From Sistotremastrum niveocremeum HHB9708 (taxonomy: Eukaryota; Basidiomycota; Agaricomycetes; Sistotremastrales; Sistotremastraceae), in contig KV419400.1 of NCBI GenBank assembly GCA_001630475.1, forward strand, positions 1,054,940 to 1,118,939: DNA of 64,000 bases, written 5' to 3'. The position numbers and the translations under genes are program-made. Shown piece after piece: positions 58,421-64,000 of the stretch. A model generated the notes under the pieces. It did no database searches, was not told where the DNA came from, and worked only from the letters and a program-made list of their open reading frames with translations. Positions within the stretch are counted from its first letter, which is position 1. Each line of letters begins with the position of its first letter.

Positions 58421-60520
58421 ATGGCGAGTAAGGCCTCCACCAGACGCAACTCGGTCAACCCTGGAGACGCTACTAGCACGAGCGACGAGACTTTACCCAC
58501 CAACAATGAAGAGATAAACTTGAAGATCGGTACCTCAGATAGGACAAAAGATTTTGGCTTCCTTCCCATTCCTGCTCGCCTGAGGTATAATCCAGAAAAG
58601 CCTGCACACTTTGGGCTTTTACTGAATGTAAGCATTCCCTTGCGCGATGGTTGGACACAAAATCATCCCTTGTCAGGTTGTTTTTGGCTTCGCGAGTACC
58701 TTAACAGGTTTAGTATATGTTCTCTTCGGAAGTTGTATCTTACTAATCAGGTTGCATTCAGTCGCGAACCTTTATTACTGTCAACCACTACTAAGTCTGA
58801 CCAAGCTTTGTCGCCTCCGTCTGGGGACGCAACTGATATGATGCTGCCTAGTTCAACTTTCTATTGCTTTTGGAGTAAGCTACGATGAAGTGTCCAAGTA
58901 AGGATCCCCAGGGGTTCAATTTTTTCGGACAATAAATCTGATTGAATCGCAGGATCCCTACTCTAACGCAGGCTGGGTCAGTAAAGACTGGTCCCTTTTT
59001 TTCTGCATGCTCGACTGACTTCACGAACAGCTATGCTACCGGGCTGTTACTGATTTCCCCGATTGGCGACTTGGTCCCACGCAGACCTTTGCTGCTGGGT
59101 CTGATTTTGAGCTCTGCGTCATTATGCATCGGTCTTTCCGTGACAAAGTCTCTAAAGGCGTTTGAAGCTATTTCATTCCTTCTGGGAGCCGTCACTGTTA
59201 CGCCCCAAGTGATACTGTTTCGTTATGCGTGTGATTCGCCGTCTGATTTATCAATTTAGATCATGATTCCTTTAGCAGCAGACCTTGCACCTCCGAACAG
59301 ACGAGCTTCGGCCATGTCCATCGTGATGTCTGGTTTGCTGTTCGGAATTCTGCTCGCACGAGTCCTGGCCGGTGTCATTGCCGAGTTCTCTAGCTGGAGG
59401 AATACATACTACATGGCATTCGCTGCGCAATATCTGATGGCCATCGTGCTCTATCTCGTTTTGCCAGATTATCCTGCGAAGAATGCCCATCTAACGTATT
59501 TTGGTATCCTCCGCACAATGGCGAAGTTTGCTGTTACGGAACCGGTCTTGATTCAAGCTTGTCTGATCAGCTTGGCGTCGAGCGCTACTTTTACCAACTT
59601 TTGGGTCACGTTAACATTCCTGCTGGGCGGCACCCCGTATTTCTATGACACCCTGCAGATTGGATTGTTCGGTCTGATCGGCATGCTGGGTTAGTTCTTT
59701 CATATTTCATTTTTCAGCACTCATCTAGGTTCTAGGAGTCGCCACTGCTCCGCTTGTCGGCCGTCTAATCGATCGGATGGTTCCTTGGTTTGCAACTCTG
59801 ATTGCGACTTTAATATTGATCGTCTTCCAATGTGTTCTCGTCGGAGCAGCCGGCATCAATATTGCGGCTGTGATTATTGCATGCTTTGGTATTCTGATCT
59901 CGTCAAAAAATCGTCTTCAAACATTCAGTTTTTTCTGCAGGGATTGATGTTGGCAGGCAGATGCAACAGGTTTCACTCACAACTGCCGTCTTTGCGTTAG
60001 TGATTCTGCTGAGTGACACTGAAACATGCCTCTCATCAGTTTTTCACAGTGTGGATCCCGCAGCACGCTCTCGGATGAATGCAGTACTAATAGTTTTTGT
60101 AAGCCGATCCAAACCTGTTGTCTGATCATCAGCTGACTTCCTTACCTCGTGTCAGATTTTCTTGGTATGTGTCACAGGATCGAAGAGAGTACAGGACTAA
60201 TATGATTTTAGGGTCAAGTCATGGGTACGTCTGTAGGCAGCCGAGTTTTCCTCCAGTTTGGTTGGCGTCCGGCTGCCGCGTTGTCGCTAGCTTGGAACGG
60301 CTGGCAACTTTTCGTATTGTTATTACGAGGCCCTCATTGTCAGCGATTTACTTGGTTAGGCTGGGAGGGAGGCGCGGAGATGAAAAAGCAGAAGTCAACA
60401 GAGAAGTCGGAGGATGTCGAGAAACAAACCGAGGAGCGCATCGAGAGTTCAGACTCCTCGGAAACCGCGCCAACTTCTCAAGGTGAGCTGCCCGAAAAAT
60501 CACGGACAGAAGTACAATGA
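58421..60520 (+). CDS. MFS transporter
   Basis: This is a major facilitator membrane transporter. The start MASKASTRRNSVNPGDATST at 58421 gives a hydrophilic N-terminal tail. Membrane segments follow, with VANLYYCQPLL, IPTLTQAGYATGLLLISPIG, DLVPRRPLLLGLILSSASLC, ASAMSIVMSGLLFGILLARV, GLFGLIGMLGVATAPLVGRL and VMGTSVGSRVFLQFGWRPAA. The VANLYYCQPLL and (GDLVPRR) motif A recall bacterial YnfM-type and fungal relatives. The C-terminal tail is charged (EDVEKQTEERIESSDSS) and ends SRTEVQ. Numerous short introns separate the segments. The substrate cannot be predicted. It lies 178 bp after prephenate dehydratase on the same strand. Confidence 0.87.
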
Positions 60521-60711
60521 AATCCTTGCACATATGTAATTCCTTAGTAACAGATTAGCGTAGACATTGTATTGTATGCCAGACTCTTCTTGGTTATTCG
60601 AGAGTGTTGTCAACAAACACTAAACAGCGTTACAAAAACATCGGGTACGCTGCTGACTCAGCCAATTCTTCTCACAACCGACGACCGACCCGCGAAGGAA
60701 GGACACTGAGA

Positions 60712-61806
60712 ATGGCAGAAGTGTTAGCAGGTCCTTCGACCCTCAGAGACATCATTCGACCTCAGTTTCATCAGTTACACATTCCGGCTGAAAATTTCAT
60801 CAAGAATGACTTGGGTATCAAGCTTGACAAAGGTATGTAGCACATTGCGAGCGTTCCAGCTCCTGGTACTGACAACTTCGTAGACGATCAGATATGTCGA
60901 TTGAACCTGACAGCATCTGGATGTCCCCTCGGTCCGCTTCATTGTCCTTTGCGCCACACTAATCCATCCCCTCTGAATTTCCAACCGCCAAAGCAACTTC
61001 CTGTTCACCCACGCGATCGAGAACGACTTTCAACCGTGTGCAAACATTGGCTTCGTGGGCTATGCAAGAAAGGCGATTCATGCGAGTTCTTGCACGAATA
61101 CAACCTTCGACGAATGCCTGACTGTTGGTGGTTTGCGAAATATGGATATTGTTCGGCCGGGGATGAATGTTTGTACGCGCATCCCAAGGAGCGGAGGATT
61201 GAGTGTCCAGATTACAAGAGAGGGTTTTGTAAATTAGGTATGTCTCAATTATCCCATTGTCATTGACTGTTTCTCATAATCTCAGGCCCAAACTGTCCCC
61301 GAAAACACGTTCGACGCGTTGCATGCCAAAATTATTTGACTGGTTTCTGTCCATTAGGGTCAGAATGTCCTCGGGGCCAGTAAGTTCTTTTCTTATCAAT
61401 GATGTTCTCAGTCACTCATGATTCACATAGTCCAAAACCAGAGAATCCGACGGCGAAGGATTATGCCCCACCTCCCGCCAATCTAGCGCGAGAGCTTGGT
61501 CCTCCTCCGCCAGGATACGGACGGTTTGGCGAATATGCAGGAGGCGGTCCTGCTCAAGCTTTTGCACCTGGAACAGGTGGAGCACCCGGTCAACCATTTG
61601 CAGGACCAAGGCGAAATTTGGACGAGGTGCTATGTTATAAGGTCAGCTATCCTCTTATGCGTCGCGTGACTCTTCACTGACTCTTCCCTTTGATTTAGTG
61701 CGGTGAGAAAGGACACTACGCCAATCACTGCCGCAATAGAAATGTTCCTGGGAACCGAGGTGGATTTGATCGAACATCTACAAAGTTCGGCGAGGAGGCC
61801 ACTTGA
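60712..61806 (+). CDS. YTH1: mRNA 3'-end processing factor YTH1/CPSF30
   Basis: YTH1/CPSF30 is the zinc-finger subunit of the cleavage and polyadenylation complex that binds the AAUAAA signal. The start MAEVLAGPSTLRDIIRPQFH at 60712 leads to five CCCH fingers: a first one with CPLGPLHCPLRH, then CKHWLRGLCKKGDSCEFLH, CWWFAKYGYCSAGDECLYAH, CPDYKRGFCKLGPNCPRKH and CQNYLTGFCPLGSECPRGH. A Pro/Gly-rich linker follows, and a CCHC knuckle, CYKCGEKGHYANHC, near the C-terminus. Yeast YTH1 lacks the knuckle, while animal CPSF30 has it. It ends DRTSTKFGEEAT. Introns fall after LDK, within finger 4-5 and before the knuckle. Confidence 0.95.
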
Positions 61807-62227
61807 TGAAGTCCTTGCTGGTTTCGGGCTTGTGCTCTTTGCTAGTCATGCCTCGTGTTTTGCACGTCAGTCCTCGTGTCTTTTACCGACTCTTACGGAA
61901 ATTTTATGAGTACACAGCGTTGTAGTCCCTGCCAGTGGGTCCTCTTTACGCCAGTGTCGGCTACCCATACTGGATCAAATTATTTTCTTTGAGAGTACTC
62001 CTGGCACAGTGATGTTTGCATCGCTATTAATCTCTTTCACTCTTGTACTTTACTATCTAATCACAATGCTATAACTGCTACTCTTTCGACGAACAAGAAG
62101 TAGAGATTGATTTTGGTGGCTGTGTAAGTCAGGTGATCCGGATTAGGTTTGAGATTTCGGAACAGTTCGGCTAGATCGATCCTTGTCTTGCGATAACTGT
62201 ACTGCCTCCCGGTAACCATCCGTCACG
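61807..62227. other. intergenic region between YTH1 and the YjbQ-family gene
   Basis: This 421-bp AT-richer spacer has no supported gene, RNA or repeat. It should hold the YTH1 3' UTR and the next promoter. Confidence 0.4.
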
Positions 62228-63009
62228 ATGCCCTGGCAAAAAACATTCCAGCTTGGAAGACGAAGTAAAGGTTGCCATCTTGTAACAGAAGAAGTGCTCC
62301 ATCACATAGAATCTGGTCTTCAGGACGTCAGGGTATGCCAGCAGAAATATAACACTTTAATCTGCTGCAACTCTAATCTTTGTGTAGATCGGGATGCTGT
62401 TCTTGTTCATGTATTTAGATGTTCCCTGGCACACTCTCAGCTCCTCACTGATCGTCTTCAAGCCAACATACATCTGCAGCCTTGACCATCAACGAGAATT
62501 TTGATCCCGGTATGAGATCTGGACAGTGCGGATGAACTGTGAAGTTGACGGTGTGCCGACCAGATGTCCGAAAGGGTGCGTTCATCGAGTGAACATATCG
62601 AGAGAATGCCTTGATGGAGTTCGAAGATATGTCGATGGCACTGGACAACATTGTTCCCGAATCCCTGGCATGGAAACATACTGACGAAGGACCCGAGTAA
62701 GAAGATTCGTCATCATAAACCAGTGATTATACTGAAAGGTGATGACAGCGATTCGTAGGTGCCCTTGCAATGTCCGTGGCAGACGAGCATCAATCCTTGA
62801 TCCAGGGTCTCGCACACAAAGACTGCATTGATTGGCCCAAGCATCCAAATTCCTATCACAGATGGAAGGTTGAATTTAGGAACTTGGCAAGGTTAGGCGT
62901 TCCATCATTTCCGAGCTTTCTTACCTCGAACATACGGCAATCAGGGATCTATCTTACCGAATTTAGGCACGCTCCTCATTCTCGGCGCCTTGTTGCCACT
63001 ATTCTGTGA
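62228..63009 (+). CDS. YjbQ/UPF0047-family protein (secondary thiamine-phosphate synthase fold)
   Basis: The spliced protein of about 137 residues reads [94 protein letters not shown] and [20 protein letters not shown], ending [22 protein letters not shown] at 63009. The [11 protein letters not shown] and [12 protein letters not shown] motifs are diagnostic. Members rescue thiamine auxotrophy in bacteria as weak thiamine-phosphate synthases, but the physiological role is unknown. Seven introns, all GT-AG in my reading, cut it into eight small exons. No single reading frame shows the protein, so it is easy to miss. Confidence 0.92.
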
Positions 63010-63607
63010 GGCAAGTCCGAATACAGGGGGAGGAGTCAGGTTAAATTTTTCGTGTACAGGCCCTGATCTTGAGAAAAACCTGGCTGATTGATGGATGGGG
63101 CGGCAGGGAACGATGTGTTAATGACTCCAGTCGGGTTGGATAATCATAAAGAAACCGGTTGATCTGAAGGGGTCCTTGTAAGCCGCAGTCTATCTAAAAG
63201 CGAGCGAGTCACGGTTGTCTGTGGTGTCTAAACCGAGGTTGCGTTAACGAACACGAGGCGGACACGAGGCCAACATGAGGCACGAGGAGATAATGGCGTA
63301 TATGCTCGGATTTATGACTAAGGCGAGCAATGGGTTGCAGACAGAGATGTTGTCGGAATAGACGCATAAGGAACTTGTGGCAGTGCACTTGCCATACATG
63401 GAAATCGGCACAGGAAATGCAAGTGCGGCCGACGTCGCTCACCGCCGCTCTTCAAGGCGCTCGCCAACGCAGCCTCCATCTCTTTGGAGAAAATCCATGC
63501 AAATATACGCGGCCTCGTCACGACGTGCCACTTAGATACAAATAGGTTGTCGGGAAACGCTTCAATCGCCACCATCCTCGCAAACTGTGTCTTGATCCCT
63601 ATCAATC
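63010..63607. other. intergenic region upstream of the second Zn2Cys6 gene
   Basis: This 598-bp region contains no supported gene. Short frames on either strand are unconvincing. It contains a small 11-bp tandem repeat at 63251-63283. Confidence 0.4.
63251..63283. repeat. three imperfect 11-bp tandem repeats (ACACGAGGCNN)
   Basis: ACACGAGGCGG, ACACGAGGCCA and ACATGAGGCAC follow one another without gap, with a further partial GAGG after them. They lie about 330 bp before the zinc-cluster gene start. They could be a minisatellite or spaced regulator sites; the number of copies is too small to say. Confidence 0.5.
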
Positions 63608-64000
63608 ATGCCCCGAGCAACGAGCAGCGGTACCAACCCTCTACGCAGAAATCAGGCAAGTCATTACACGACGAGCGCATCTGAAAAGCTAAACTAACTG
63701 CTTTTTTACTGTGGCATGGACAGGCCTGCCGACAATGTCGCAGAAAGAAACTCGTGCGTGCTGGCCATCGATCTGCGCTTTTTTTGCTTGAACATCTTCA
63801 TATCTAGAAATGTGATGCTGCGAGACCTCATTGCGGCACATGCGTGAAGACCTGGAAGGGCAAAATAGCAGTCGCCGCCCCTCCTGGGTACATCCATGAC
63901 CCCCAGCCAGACTGCGACTACGATCCTGGCGATGGCGCATCTCTCATTCCAACTTCGTCTGCAGATCCCACGGACAGAGTCAAATTTTTAGAAGCACAAG
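63608..64000 (+). CDS. Zn2Cys6 transcription factor, N-terminal part (continues past the right edge)
   Basis: The start MPRATSSGTNPLRRNQ at 63608 is followed by a 68-nt intron (63656-63723) that begins GCAAGT rather than GT and ends CAG. The next exon encodes ACRQCRRKKL. A GT-AG intron (63754-63807) leads to KCDAARPHCGTCVKTWKG. The six-cysteine cluster is completed by a distal Cys in QPDCDYDPG. The gene is still open at the window edge in DRVKFLEAQ, probably the coiled-coil region. The intron after KKL sits at the same place and phase as in the gene at 54135, so the two share ancestry. The regulatory domain is not visible. Confidence 0.85.

Noticed and set aside
1-64000. CRISPR arrays, rRNA, retroelements or a biosynthetic gene cluster
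   Set aside because: No spaced repeat arrays, rRNA-like stretches, reverse transcriptase or capsid motifs, or backbone synthase genes were seen; a lone dioxygenase, nitrilase and MFS gene do not make a cluster.

Overview
The window is nuclear DNA of a filamentous basidiomycete, most probably a mushroom-forming agaricomycete. Genes are packed at about one per 2 kb on both strands. Almost all are cut by many short (about 45-60 nt) GT-AG introns, and they include fungal families such as a GPI-type chitin deacetylase, Zn2Cys6 regulators, UGO1, tricalbin and Spc7/KNL1. There are no bacterial-style operons, CRISPR arrays, rRNAs or convincing tRNAs. Coordinates span start codon to stop codon including introns; introns were placed by eye from GT/AG sites and frame continuity.

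Layout. 1-17 kb, mostly minus strand, housekeeping genes: eRF1 methyltransferase MTQ2 (cut by the left edge), a kinesin-6 motor, ALG10 (plus strand), PRP19, a multi-C2 tricalbin, the TPR co-chaperone SGT2 and NPL4. 17.8-28.4 kb: a TauD-type dioxygenase, the kinetochore scaffold KNL1/Spc7, a Ser/Pro-rich coiled-coil protein of unknown role and an SR-protein kinase. 29-42.3 kb, all plus strand: a secreted glycerophosphodiesterase, three mitochondrial genes in tandem (Rieske protein, bS16m, mS35), a hAT-type MITE, a nitrilase, an orphan gene, SAC1, a SET/NAP histone chaperone and a chitin deacetylase. 42.7-53.7 kb: UGO1, a NUDIX protein with a C-terminal membrane segment, a bZIP factor, COX19, a STE20-type kinase, LSM5 and importin alpha. 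54.1-64 kb, all plus strand: a Zn2Cys6 regulator, prephenate dehydratase, an MFS transporter, the mRNA 3'-end factor YTH1, a YjbQ-family protein and a second Zn2Cys6 regulator cut by the right edge.

Most of this is conserved core biology: spindle and kinetochore (kinesin-6, KNL1), spliceosome and RNA (PRP19, SRPK, LSM5, YTH1), ER and lipid (ALG10, tricalbin, SAC1), proteostasis (SGT2, NPL4) and mitochondria (RIP1, bS16m, mS35, UGO1, COX19). I found no clear multi-gene system that is new. The signals most worth following are a recent hAT MITE wedged between mS35 and the nitrilase start codon, unusual splicing in the zinc clusters of both Zn2Cys6 genes (a 5-nt microexon and a GC-AG intron), a frame that does not join in the first of these, an NPL4 start codon alone on its exon, a YjbQ gene with seven introns in 0.8 kb, and two unrecognised protein genes.
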